Notes under the pieces: generated by a model
Told to the model about the DNA's origin: nothing
Databases searched by the model: none
What the model saw: the letters and a program-made list of their open reading frames with translations, nothing else
DNA from: Klebsiella pneumoniae
GTDB taxonomy: Bacteria > Pseudomonadota > Gammaproteobacteria > Pseudomonadales > Pseudohongiellaceae
Length of the DNA: 11,809 nt
NCBI GenBank assembly: GCA_945869725.1
Contig: CAMBPO010000065.1
Location: forward strand, 1 to 11,809
Direction of reading: 5' to 3'
Shown here: in pieces, positions 1 to 6,790 of the stretch
How the letters are laid out: the number at the start of each line of letters is the position of its first letter
Position numbering within the stretch: position 1 is the first letter of the stretch
Program-made: the position numbers and the translations under genes

Positions 1-873
1 ACTGCCCTGAACCAAGAATTTACTTCGCTAAGAAGTGAGATAAACCGCGTCGCTCAAAACACTCAGTGGAACGGAACTAACATACTTACCAAGCAAGGTG
101 GCTCTAGCGCTGATGGCATTCACAAGTTCCAAGTTGGAGCAAATGCTAACCAAACCATAGATTTAACCATTGGAAATTACCAGACAACCAGTGCAACTCA
201 GGGTGGCACCTCTACAGTTGCTACTACAACTTCGGGTTCCGGTCAGGGTGCTACGGCTGCCGCACAGGTCTCAACATTCACCATCGGAGGCACTATTGCT
301 GTGGGGGATGTCTTTAATCTTACCGTAGGCGATAAATCGTTTACGCACACCGTTACCGCACTTGCAGCTAGTAATGATCTTTCTAGGGACGCTGTGTTTG
401 ACGCTATGGTAGCTGGTATCGGTGATGTTTCTGGGGTTGGCTTCACGTCGGGAACTCAAACTGCCACCTCAGGGTCAAAGCTAAGAACCTACACCGCAAG
501 CTCTACTGCTTTCGGTTCTAACAGCTTCAACATAGCCAGTGGCACAGCCGGTCTCCTGAGTGGGATAAGCGCTTCATCGATTACCACTGCAGCAAATGCT
601 AACTCTGCGATTTCTGCTGTAAACACCGCTCTTGCAACAGTTAACACCGGTCGCTCGGAGATGGGTGCCACCATGAACCGACTGCAGTATGCAGCTGACA
701 ACCTAGCCAATGTCTCGCGTAATGCCAGCGAATCGCGTGGCCGAGTGATGGACACCGATTATGCCAAAGAGACCACCGAACTGGCGCGCACGCAGATCAT
801 TGCCCAGGCCGGTACCGCCATGCTCGCGCAGGCTAACCAGATGAAGCAGACCGTTTTGTCACTGCTGAAGTAA
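1..873 (+). CDS. fliC: Flagellin, C-terminal 290 residues (5' end outside window)
   Basis: Flagellin polymerises outside the cell into the flagellar filament. The frame is open from base 1 to the TAA at 871-873, so the start lies left of the window. Visible residues 1-32 are the end of the N-terminal D1 helix, with the typical EINRVAQNTQWNGTNIL stretch. Residues 190-290 are the C-terminal D1 and D0 helices, ending in the diagnostic AQANQMKQTVLSLLK. Between them lies a variable surface region rich in Ala, Ser, Thr and Gly. It includes a beta-strand-like module at about residues 90-182 starting near FTIGGTIAVGDVFNLTVG. No cysteine is visible, as is usual for flagellins. The gene is convergent with the fli cluster and followed by its own terminator, so it is a separate transcript. 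The family call is certain. The symbol (fliC, flaA or another paralogue) is not decidable from this fragment. Confidence 0.96.
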   Translation, partial: TALNQEFTSLRSEINRVAQNTQWNGTNILTKQGGSSADGIHKFQVGANANQTIDLTIGNYQTTSATQGGTSTVATTTSGSGQGATAAAQVSTFTIGGTIAVGDVFNLTVGDKSFTHTVTALAASNDLSRDAVFDAMVAGIGDVSGVGFTSGTQTATSGSKLRTYTASSTAFGSNSFNIASGTAGLLSGISASSITTAANANSAISAVNTALATVNTGRSEMGATMNRLQYAADNLANVSRNASESRGRVMDTDYAKETTELARTQIIAQAGTAMLAQANQMKQTVLSLLK

Positions 874-891
874 GCGGAAAAGTCGCGTAGA

Positions 892-924
892 GGCGCCCGG
901 TAAATATGTGTGATACCGGACGCC
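892..924 (+). other. Hairpin just downstream of flagellin
   Basis: Bases 892-902 and 914-924 form an 11-position inverted repeat with one internal C/A mismatch and an 11-nt loop. It starts 18 nt after the flagellin stop codon. It is followed by TTATTGCTTGTT rather than a clean T run, so on its own it is a poor intrinsic terminator. It could protect the 3' end of the flagellin mRNA or act as a first weak stop before the stronger hairpin downstream. No role can be assigned from sequence alone. Confidence 0.5.
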
Positions 925-982
925 TTATTGCTTGTTAATGAATAACGGGATGAATAGTTCGGCAATCGACTGTCATATTTTG

Positions 983-1025
983 ACAAAGTCCTCTGAGTCA
1001 GCCGCCTCAGAGGCTTTGTTTTTTT
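983..1025 (+). terminator. Rho-independent terminator of the flagellin gene
   Basis: An 8-bp perfect stem (CCTCTGAG at 990-997 with CTCAGAGG at 1006-1013) is extended by six more pairs (983-988 with 1014-1019) across a single bulged T at 989. The loop is 8 nt. A run of seven T follows at 1019-1025, the standard layout for an intrinsic terminator read on the plus strand. Read on the minus strand the hairpin persists but no T run follows it, so it would serve the opposing fli transcript poorly. It directly abuts the stop codon of the minus-strand gene ending at 1024. Confidence 0.92.
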
Positions 1026-1521
1026 AATCGCCGACAGCACCCGACGCTGGCGGATGTGTCTCAAACCGGAACGTGGGCCGTATGTCACGGAAATGTCCGG
1101 ATACCTTCAACTGCTGCGCCTGCTGTTCAGGGCGCCAGCACGCCACACACGCCAGATTTAACACTGGCAGATCACGCAACAGAGCAAACAGAACCGACCA
1201 GGTAGTGGCCGCGATAGCCTCGGCGTCGCGCACCAGCAATACGCCAGACGTTGTGCCTTGTGTCACTTTTTGAGTTGCTGTGGCCAGCGGAATATCGGTC
1301 AGACGCGGGTTAAACAAGGTCAGAACATCGGTCTCGGGGCCAATCTCCAAAATATCCAGCGGGTACTGCAGTAATTGGGCGACCAGTAGTTCCAGGTAAT
1401 GATCACGGGCCGCCATGGTGTCAAACACCGCATGCACAAGTTCGCTACGACAGGTGACGGATGTCACAAATTCGGTGTAAACCTGCTCATGAGCAGGAGA
1501 AAGAAAGGTGGAGTCTGTCAT
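1024..1521 (-). CDS. Hypothetical protein coupled to flhB (165 aa)
   Basis: I do not recognise this gene. It is the last gene of the minus-strand cluster. Its ATG at 1521 lies 7 nt after the flhB stop, and a GGAGG sequence at 1534-1538, inside the flhB end, sits 12 nt upstream; this is why I chose this start over an in-frame ATG at 1560. The stop is TAA at 1024-1026. The product looks soluble, with no signal peptide or clear membrane helix. Residues 93-127 alternate hydrophobic strand and helix: GVLLVRDAEAI, then a leucine-rich helix, then LNLACVACW. This resembles the Walker B and sensor 1 part of ExeA/DamX-like AAA+ proteins, but the usual DE pair is RD and no P-loop is visible, so any ATPase relationship is speculative. 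Four cysteines or fewer are present. In many gammaproteobacteria flhA follows flhB at this position. Confidence 0.75.
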   Translation of the reverse strand: MTDSTFLSPAHEQVYTEFVTSVTCRSELVHAVFDTMAARDHYLELLVAQLLQYPLDILEIGPETDVLTLFNPRLTDIPLATATQKVTQGTTSGVLLVRDAEAIAATTWSVLFALLRDLPVLNLACVACWRPEQQAQQLKVSGHFRDIRPTFRFETHPPASGAVGD

Positions 1522-1528
1522 GCCGGTC

Positions 1529-2683
1529 TTAGTCCTCCAGTGGCAAACCATTTTCATCAAAACGCATACCGTTGGGCACTACCGGTCGCGGCCGCTGCAA
1601 GGGCTGACCCAACGCCAGTGCAGTCCCCATGTTAAAGATATACGCAATCACTTCAGCAACCGTATGATACAGCGCCTCCGGAATCAGATCATCCAGCTTG
1701 GTGCTGAAGTATAAGGCCCTGGCCAGCTCTGGGGCTTCAAAAATCGGCACCTGGTGCTGCTCGGCGCGCTCGCGGATGCGTGCCGCCGTCAGGTCAGCGC
1801 CCCGTGCGATCACCTTCGGTGCTTCACTGGTGCCCGGCGTGTACGATAACGCAACTGCAAAGTGCGTCGGGTTTGTGATCACCACATCCGCATGTTCGAT
1901 GGCCGCCATCATGCGATTCATGGCAATTTCGCGCTGGCGTCGACGCAACTGGGCCTTGACCTCGGGTCGCCCTTCGCTCTCCTTCATCTCATCCTTGATG
2001 TCTTGCATGCTCATGCGCAGCTTCTTGCTATGCTGGAAAAACTGCCAGGGCATATCCAACATCGCAATCAAAAACAGCGAACCCGTAATCAGCAGCGTCG
2101 CCGTCAGCAGAATTGACCCGGCCGAGTTGAGTGCCTGCTGCACCGGCAGAATGCTTAATGCACCCAGCGCATTGACATAAAAATACAGCACAAGGCCGGT
2201 TACTACGCTGATTAACAGTGTTTTCAGTATGTTTTTCACTAACTCAAACAAGGCAGTACTGCCAAACATGCGCTTGAGTCCGTTCAGGGGATTCAGTCGG
2301 GACATCTTGGGTTGCGCGGCTTTCATACTGAAGCCGATGCCACCAAATAAACTGGTCCCCAGTAAGACGCCCATCAAGGCCAGTGAACAGGTCAGGCCCA
2401 CCAGTGGCAGCACAATAGCCACTGAGCCGGCGACTTTATCGATCATCAGGCCGGCATCGCGCGTCACCGCGGCATCGAGAATAAAATTGTATTGGTACAA
2501 GCGCTTGAAGGTTTCAATGGTTGCGCTGGAGATAACAAACAACAGTGCGGCAAAGCTGAACAAGGTAACAGCCACCGAGAAGTCCTGCGATCGCAGAATC
2601 TGACCTTCTTCACTGGCCTTTTCGAGGCGTTTCTCGGTAGGTTCCTCTGTTTTACTCTGACTGTCGTCGGATTCTTCAGCCAT
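1529..2683 (-). CDS. flhB: FlhB, export gate and substrate-specificity switch
   Basis: FlhB is an inner-membrane component of the flagellar type III export gate. Its cytoplasmic domain cleaves itself and switches export from rod/hook to filament substrates when FliK signals. The 384-residue product is the usual length. It opens with a charged segment containing KTEEPTEKRLEKASEEGQI, the conserved FlhB start. Hydrophobic membrane segments lie at roughly residues 36-54, 85-110, 150-170 and 188-210. The autocleavage motif NPTH is intact at residues 271-274, within VVITNPTHFAVAL. The start is the ATG at 2683, 4 nt after the fliR stop; an in-frame ATG further upstream would add 30 residues unlike FlhB and overlapping fliR. 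A G-rich stretch in the fliR end can serve as ribosome binding site. The C-terminal tail beyond about residue 358 is proline-rich and variable. Confidence 0.98.
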   Translation of the reverse strand: MAEESDDSQSKTEEPTEKRLEKASEEGQILRSQDFSVAVTLFSFAALLFVISSATIETFKRLYQYNFILDAAVTRDAGLMIDKVAGSVAIVLPLVGLTCSLALMGVLLGTSLFGGIGFSMKAAQPKMSRLNPLNGLKRMFGSTALFELVKNILKTLLISVVTGLVLYFYVNALGALSILPVQQALNSAGSILLTATLLITGSLFLIAMLDMPWQFFQHSKKLRMSMQDIKDEMKESEGRPEVKAQLRRRQREIAMNRMMAAIEHADVVITNPTHFAVALSYTPGTSEAPKVIARGADLTAARIRERAEQHQVPIFEAPELARALYFSTKLDDLIPEALYHTVAEVIAYIFNMGTALALGQPLQRPRPVVPNGMRFDENGLPLED

Positions 2684-2687
2684 AGCC

Positions 2688-3458
2688 TTACGCCCCCGGC
2701 AGCAATTGCAGTGTTTCCAGCGCCTGCGTCCATAATCGCTGTATGCCGTACACCATGGCGGTGATATTGACATTCAGCGCGAGCAGACCGACCAACAAAA
2801 TAGCCGGAAATCCGACCGAAATAATGTTGAGTGATGGGGCTGAACGCGTCATCACCCCAAGGGCGATGTTCAGCAACAACAGTGACACCATCATCGACAG
2901 TGCCAGGTTCATTGCCCCTAAAAAGATAAACGGGAACCAGCCAAACAGGATAGACATCCACTGCGTAAACGGTGGCAGCGCACCAATAGGAATTGTCTCA
3001 AAACTCTGGAACAGCAACTGAATGACCACCAGATGTCCGCCCAGGGTCAAAAAAATGAACGTGGACAAAATCACCATAAATTGTGAGATCAGTGGCACGT
3101 TACCAAGATTAGGGTCGACCATGCTGGCAAAACCCAAACCCATGGCATTTGAGATTGCCTCTCCCCCCACAACAATTGCGGCATTTACAATCTGCAGCAG
3201 AAACCCCATGCAGGCACCTATAAAAACCTGGGCCGCGATCTGCCATAAACCCTGCGCGCTTAAGGGATCGATCACCGGTACCGTCTGATTATCGAACACA
3301 AAAAACGTCAGCACGACAGCGACAATCAGGCGGATGCGCAGGTTGATAACATCCATCGAGAACAGCGGCGCAGTGATCATAAAGGCTGAGATACGCACCA
3401 TCGGCCACAGGAACAATGTCAGCATCGCCACCAGTTCGTCGATGTTCCCAAAATCCAT
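2688..3458 (-). CDS. fliR: FliR, flagellar export gate membrane protein
   Basis: FliR assembles with FliP and FliQ into the helical export gate pore in the centre of the MS ring. The product is 256 residues and almost entirely hydrophobic, the usual length and character. Conserved landmarks are AISNAMGLGFASMVDP near residues 101-116 and GVMTRSAPSLNIISVGFP at 201-218. The ATG at 3458 shares one base with the fliQ stop (TGATG), an arrangement typical of translational coupling. A GTG one codon earlier (3461) is possible and would add a single residue. It is followed 4 nt later by flhB, the standard fliR-flhB order. Confidence 0.97.
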   Translation of the reverse strand: MDFGNIDELVAMLTLFLWPMVRISAFMITAPLFSMDVINLRIRLIVAVVLTFFVFDNQTVPVIDPLSAQGLWQIAAQVFIGACMGFLLQIVNAAIVVGGEAISNAMGLGFASMVDPNLGNVPLISQFMVILSTFIFLTLGGHLVVIQLLFQSFETIPIGALPPFTQWMSILFGWFPFIFLGAMNLALSMMVSLLLLNIALGVMTRSAPSLNIISVGFPAILLVGLLALNVNITAMVYGIQRLWTQALETLQLLPGA

Positions 3459-3727
3459 CACTGCAACATAACCGGTATCAGTAAAAATATGCGTTCAAAA
3501 AAATCAATAAACACGTTGATTTGCCAGTTACCGATCACCAGCAAGGCGACTACGATAAAAATCAACTTGGGTACAAAGCTCAGTGTCATCTCCTGAATGG
3601 AGGTTGCTGCCTGCACGATACCGATCACAACACCAGCCAACAGAATGCCGGCCAGCAAAGGCCCGGCAAGCAAAACTGACACCCACAAGGCCTCACGACC
3701 CATAACAATCACGTCGCTGATAGTCAC
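3458..3727 (-). CDS. fliQ: FliQ, small export gate membrane protein
   Basis: FliQ is an 89-residue two-helix membrane protein that wraps around the FliP/FliR pore of the flagellar export gate. The sequence matches the family in length and pattern: a short N-terminal amphipathic part with GREALWVSVLLAGPLL, a first hydrophobic helix, the conserved polar turn QAATSIQEMTLSFVPK at about residues 39-54, and a second helix ending in IFLLIPVMLQ. The start is GTG at 3727, directly abutting the fliP stop (TAG followed by GTG). The next in-frame ATG would remove eight residues from the conserved N terminus. The gene overlaps fliR by one base, so fliP, fliQ and fliR are very probably translated as a coupled set. 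Confidence 0.96.
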   Translation of the reverse strand: MTISDVIVMGREALWVSVLLAGPLLAGILLAGVVIGIVQAATSIQEMTLSFVPKLIFIVVALLVIGNWQINVFIDFFERIFLLIPVMLQ

Positions 3728-4504
3728 CTAAGCCCCCATAAAACTGGCGGTCAGTGACTGCATGACCAACAGCCAGCCATCGGACAGCACAAACAGCATT
3801 AATTTGAATGGCATGGAAATCATCATCGGCGACAACATCATCATACCCATGGACATCAAGACACTTGCCACGACCAGATCAATAATCACAAACGGAATAT
3901 AAATCATGAACCCGATGGTAAAAGCCGTTTTAAGCTCTGACGTCATAAAAGCAGGAATCAGCACAGACAGTGGCACCTCCTCGTAGGGGGTTGTCAACTC
4001 GACCGAGGCGATATCCATAAACGCACTCATATCTTCCTCGCGGGTCTGCAAGATCATAAATTCGCGCATGGGAACAATCGCCGCATCAAACGCATCGTTG
4101 GCGCTCGCCTCGCTGTTTATGTAGGGAATAATGGCGTCATCGTAAACCTGTTGAAAAACCGGCGCCATGATAAACAAGGTGAGAAACAGCGCAATGCCCA
4201 CCAGCACCTGGTTGGGCGGTGTCTGCGCCGTGCCGATCGCCTGACGCAACAGCGACAGCACAATAATCACACGCACAAACGATGTCATCATAATCAGCAG
4301 CGACGGAATCAACGTCAGCACTGACATCAGCAGTAACACCTGCAGCGTCAGACTGTATTCCGCATTGCCATCAGCGCCGTCTGAGACGCTAAAAACCGGC
4401 AGACCACTCTGAGCCATGGCGTCTGAGCCAAGAAAAACTGCGCCTAGCAAACCAATCAACCAAACCAGATGCCGCACACGCAATACGCGCGATGTACTAC
4501 TCAT
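3728..4504 (-). CDS. fliP: FliP, export gate pore protein with signal peptide
   Basis: FliP forms the pentameric core of the flagellar export gate with one FliR and four FliQ. The 258-residue product starts with a cleavable signal peptide typical of FliP: basic MSSTSRVLRVRH, a hydrophobic core, and an AMAQ site around residues 29-32. Then follow a membrane hairpin (about 52-85), the conserved RQAIGTAQTPPNQVLVGIAL stretch, a periplasmic segment containing REEDMSAFM, and two C-terminal membrane helices. The methionine-rich gate loop MGMMML is intact at residues 219-224. I chose the ATG at 4504 because it puts the signal peptide at the N terminus and overlaps fliO by only 8 nt. An ATG at 4534 would prepend ten residues. 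No strong ribosome binding site precedes either, in line with coupling to fliO. Confidence 0.96.
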   Translation of the reverse strand: MSSTSRVLRVRHLVWLIGLLGAVFLGSDAMAQSGLPVFSVSDGADGNAEYSLTLQVLLLMSVLTLIPSLLIMMTSFVRVIIVLSLLRQAIGTAQTPPNQVLVGIALFLTLFIMAPVFQQVYDDAIIPYINSEASANDAFDAAIVPMREFMILQTREEDMSAFMDIASVELTTPYEEVPLSVLIPAFMTSELKTAFTIGFMIYIPFVIIDLVVASVLMSMGMMMLSPMMISMPFKLMLFVLSDGWLLVMQSLTASFMGA

Positions 4505-4745
4505 GCCAGGTATCGATAACAGTTGTTCTTTCATGGGAAATTGCCAACAAGATAGTTTTGTTACGGGCTTTGACCAGCATAAGACGCTGCCGGTACCCCA
4601 CGGTAATCTGCGATTCAATACTCAGATCGGTGGTACCGCGGTAGAGGAACTTACTCTTATATTTGTTGAGTGCATAAAAAAAACCTGCCATCAACAACGA
4701 GACCATAAACACGCCGAATAATGATTCCATGCCGCTTGAAGCCAT
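4497..4745 (-). CDS. fliO: FliO, export gate assembly protein
   Basis: FliO is a small membrane protein that helps FliP assemble or remain stable. The product is 82 residues, short for the family (E. coli FliO is about 120). It has one N-terminal membrane helix at about residues 8-25, then a basic loop (NKYKSKFLYR) and a cytoplasmic beta-rich domain with the family pattern of a rotor-like strand set: QITVGYRQRLMLVKARNKT followed by LLAISHE. Sequence conservation in FliO is low, and the call rests equally on its place between fliN and fliP. It starts at the ATG at 4745, 50 nt after fliN, and ends 8 nt inside fliP. Confidence 0.88.
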   Translation of the reverse strand: MASSGMESLFGVFMVSLLMAGFFYALNKYKSKFLYRGTTDLSIESQITVGYRQRLMLVKARNKTILLAISHERTTVIDTWHE

Positions 4746-4767
4746 ATCAGATACGTTCCGTTGAGTT

Positions 4768-4797
4768 GAACAGGCTGCGTTGGTGATCAGCCTGCTC
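4768..4797 (-). other. Hairpin in the fliN-fliO junction
   Basis: Bases 4771-4777 (CAGGCTG) and 4788-4794 (CAGCCTG) form a perfect 7-bp inverted repeat. It can extend to 10 pairs with one G-U pair in the minus-strand RNA, with a 10-nt loop. The stem takes in the first two bases of the fliN stop codon. No T run follows, so it is not an intrinsic terminator. It sits in the widest gap of the fliL-flhB stretch. A role in mRNA stability or in setting the ratio of switch-protein to export-gate message is possible but not shown. Confidence 0.45.
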
Positions 4798-5143
4798 AGA
4801 TGTTTTTAATACGCTCAGCAGCAGGAATCACCTGGGTGAGACGTACCCCATAGCGCTCATTCACAAGTACCACTTCCCCTTGGGCAACCAGCGTGTTGTT
4901 AACCAGCAGATCAAGTGGTTCACCCGCCAGGCGGTCAAGCTCCACAACTGATCCCTGAGTCAGGCGCATCAGGTCTTTTATTTTCAGCGATGTCCTGCCC
5001 ACTTCAACGGAGATGGTAATGGCGATGTTATTGAGCACATCCGTGTTAATACTGCCACGACTGACAGTATCACCGCCAGCCGACAATAAATTTGTTGACA
5101 CACCACTAAGCAATACATTCTCATTTTTTTGATCGTCTGTCAT
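4796..5143 (-). CDS. fliN: FliN, flagellar switch C-ring protein
   Basis: FliN forms the lower part of the cytoplasmic C ring with FliM and also docks the FliH-FliI export ATPase. The product is 115 residues: a variable polar N-terminal 37 residues, then a SpoA (surface presentation of antigens) domain at about 38-112. This domain carries the typical GSVVELDRLAGEPLDLLVN and VAQGEVVLVNERYGVRLTQV patterns. It is somewhat shorter than E. coli FliN (137 residues) because of the shorter N-terminal arm. The start is the ATG at 5143, seven nt after the fliM stop. The same frame is open further upstream, but that part overlaps the end of fliM and bears no resemblance to FliN. Confidence 0.97.
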   Translation of the reverse strand: MTDDQKNENVLLSGVSTNLLSAGGDTVSRGSINTDVLNNIAITISVEVGRTSLKIKDLMRLTQGSVVELDRLAGEPLDLLVNNTLVAQGEVVLVNERYGVRLTQVIPAAERIKNI

Positions 5144-5150
5144 AGCAGTC

Positions 5151-6128
5151 TCACTGGTTAGAAGTTGGTGTCTGAACGAATTTTTTGACTTGCACCGCTG
5201 CGTTATTGCCAAGGCTACCAATCTCAGCACTAAACACCCTGGCGCCGGATATCTCCACTGACGCATGCTCCGGCTTATTAAAGTACAGTATGTCACCGAC
5301 TTTCATGCCCTGTAGATCTTTGAGGGTTGAACTGATCTGTGCCAGATTGACGACCAGATCAAGCTTAGCATGGCCACAGGCATCGCGCATCTCGTCACGC
5401 CACTGGTTGGCTTTTGCATCATTGTCTTCAGACGTCTGTATGCGGCTGCGCAACAGGTCACGAATCGGTTTTAATGAAATAAATGGTGTGACGATATTGA
5501 TGGTACCTTCGGTATTAGCATCTAGTGCCAACACAAATTTGCTGATAATCACCAGATCATTCTCGTCAGCTATCTGCGCAAACTGAGGGTTAATCTCCGA
5601 GGCTGTCTCGATGAAATCCAGTGAAATAATCGGTGACCAGGCCTCTTTTAAGGAGCCGAATATGATGTTCAGCATGATACGGATGATAGAGTTTTCAGTG
5701 GGCGTAAACATTCTGCCCGGATGTAAAGGCGTGTTGCCTTTGCCAATGCCCCCAAAAAAATTATCCAACGAAGAAAAAATAACTACCGGATCGATAACAA
5801 CCAGCGAGTAACCGCGCAAGGGTTCGAATTTTACCGTATTGACTGACAGCGGCGCCTGCAGCGTAGACAGGAAATTACCGTATTTTTCTATTTTTACCCG
5901 CTCGATGCTGATCTTCGGCGTGGTGCGCAACACATCCATGAGCCCAACACGCAACTGACGCGTAAAACGCTCGTTTATCATGTCAATTGCTGATTCATTA
6001 AAGCCCAGTGACGTATCTTCAGTTGCCAGATCATGCAGGACAACCTGTGAACCCTCGTCCTCGTAGGAACTGCTCTCCTGTAAGGCGAGCAGCTCCTCAG
6101 CGCTTAACTTTCCACTTGTGTAATTCAT
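5151..6128 (-). CDS. fliM: FliM, flagellar switch protein
   Basis: FliM is the middle C-ring protein that binds CheY-P and FliG and sets motor direction. The 325-residue product has the standard layout. Residues 1-35 are the N-terminal arm. About 40-225 is the CheC-like middle domain, with INERFTRQLRVGL, the FliG-contact loop FFGGIGKG at 124-131, and FTPTENSIIRIMLNIIFGSL. A C-terminal SpoA domain at about 245-318 (LDLVVNLAQISSTLKDLQGM) pairs with FliN. The N-terminal arm reads KLSAEELLALQE, where the family consensus is LSQAEIDALL, so the CheY-P binding motif is only partly kept. The start is the ATG at 6128, 35 nt after fliL, preceded by a modest GGAT sequence. Confidence 0.97.
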   Translation of the reverse strand: MNYTSGKLSAEELLALQESSSYEDEGSQVVLHDLATEDTSLGFNESAIDMINERFTRQLRVGLMDVLRTTPKISIERVKIEKYGNFLSTLQAPLSVNTVKFEPLRGYSLVVIDPVVIFSSLDNFFGGIGKGNTPLHPGRMFTPTENSIIRIMLNIIFGSLKEAWSPIISLDFIETASEINPQFAQIADENDLVIISKFVLALDANTEGTINIVTPFISLKPIRDLLRSRIQTSEDNDAKANQWRDEMRDACGHAKLDLVVNLAQISSTLKDLQGMKVGDILYFNKPEHASVEISGARVFSAEIGSLGNNAAVQVKKFVQTPTSNQ

Positions 6129-6163
6129 AACGTATCCAGCTATCGTCTAGGTATACCGGTCAA

Positions 6164-6763
6164 TTACTGAATCAGGAATTCAGTAAAGTAAACTGATTCA
6201 ACACCGCCAAAATTCTCAAACTGCTCCAGCACCGCGTTGATGCTGATTCGCATCTCCTCGCCAAGCTCAATACGGAAATCAGCGCGATCCAAGTTCTCTT
6301 CCGGCGTGTTACTGAGCACGGTCAGCAATGCTGACCGGATCGCCAGTTCATGCTTCAAGATATTGTCGACGACCAGTTGATCATAGTGCGTCATGATGGC
6401 AATGGTAACCTGCATCACTCGCCGTGATCCGACCAGATTTGCCGTTAACGGCCTTTGCATTTCGTAGTACAGCGTGGCCAAGCGCGGCGGAGTGGGCGTT
6501 ACCATCAATTGCGGCTCAAGAGGCAGCGCGGCATCATCGCCTTCAGCAGCCCCCGATTCGGCCGACGCGCCGGCTGTCGCAGCATTTTCTATCTCTGCAA
6601 GTTCCGACTCAATCTCCTCCTCTGAAAACCCACCTGTTAGCATCAAGGTTGCAAACACTGCGCCCACCGCGACCAGCAGTACCACCAGCACCCCGATCAG
6701 TATCGGTACAATCGGCAGTTTCTTTTTAGCATCGTCGCCACCGCTGTTCTTATCTTCAGCCAT
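6164..6763 (-). CDS. fliL: FliL, stator-associated flagellar membrane protein
   Basis: FliL is a single-pass inner-membrane protein that rings the MotA/MotB stator and supports torque. The 199-residue product has a short lysine-rich cytoplasmic N terminus (DAKKKLP at 11-17), one membrane helix at about 18-43, an acidic Ala/Glu-rich linker, and a periplasmic stomatin-like domain from about residue 90. The closing VESVYFTEFLIQ is the hallmark FliL C terminus. The ATG at 6763 has a good GGAGG ribosome binding site 8 nt upstream, in the 27-nt gap after fliK. The linker (about 52-80) is longer and more acidic than in E. coli FliL, which has about 154 residues. Confidence 0.97.
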   Translation of the reverse strand: MAEDKNSGGDDAKKKLPIVPILIGVLVVLLVAVGAVFATLMLTGGFSEEEIESELAEIENAATAGASAESGAAEGDDAALPLEPQLMVTPTPPRLATLYYEMQRPLTANLVGSRRVMQVTIAIMTHYDQLVVDNILKHELAIRSALLTVLSNTPEENLDRADFRIELGEEMRISINAVLEQFENFGGVESVYFTEFLIQ

Positions 6764-6790
6764 GATTAGCCTCCGTTATCATTATCATTT

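Noticed and set aside
301..873. GTG at 301 as the start of a short separate protein
   Set aside because: The frame is open from base 1 with recognisable flagellin D1 sequence, so this GTG is an internal Val codon.
983..1025. Terminator serving both convergent transcripts
   Set aside because: Only the plus-strand side has a T run; the minus-strand side continues with TCAAAATATG.
2684..2773. 30-residue N-terminal extension of flhB
   Set aside because: It is out-of-frame fliR coding sequence, and FlhB proteins start near the conserved KTEEPTEKRL segment.
4505..4618. Longer fliP from upstream ATGs
   Set aside because: The extra residues come from fliO in another frame and would bury the signal peptide that FliP needs at its N terminus.
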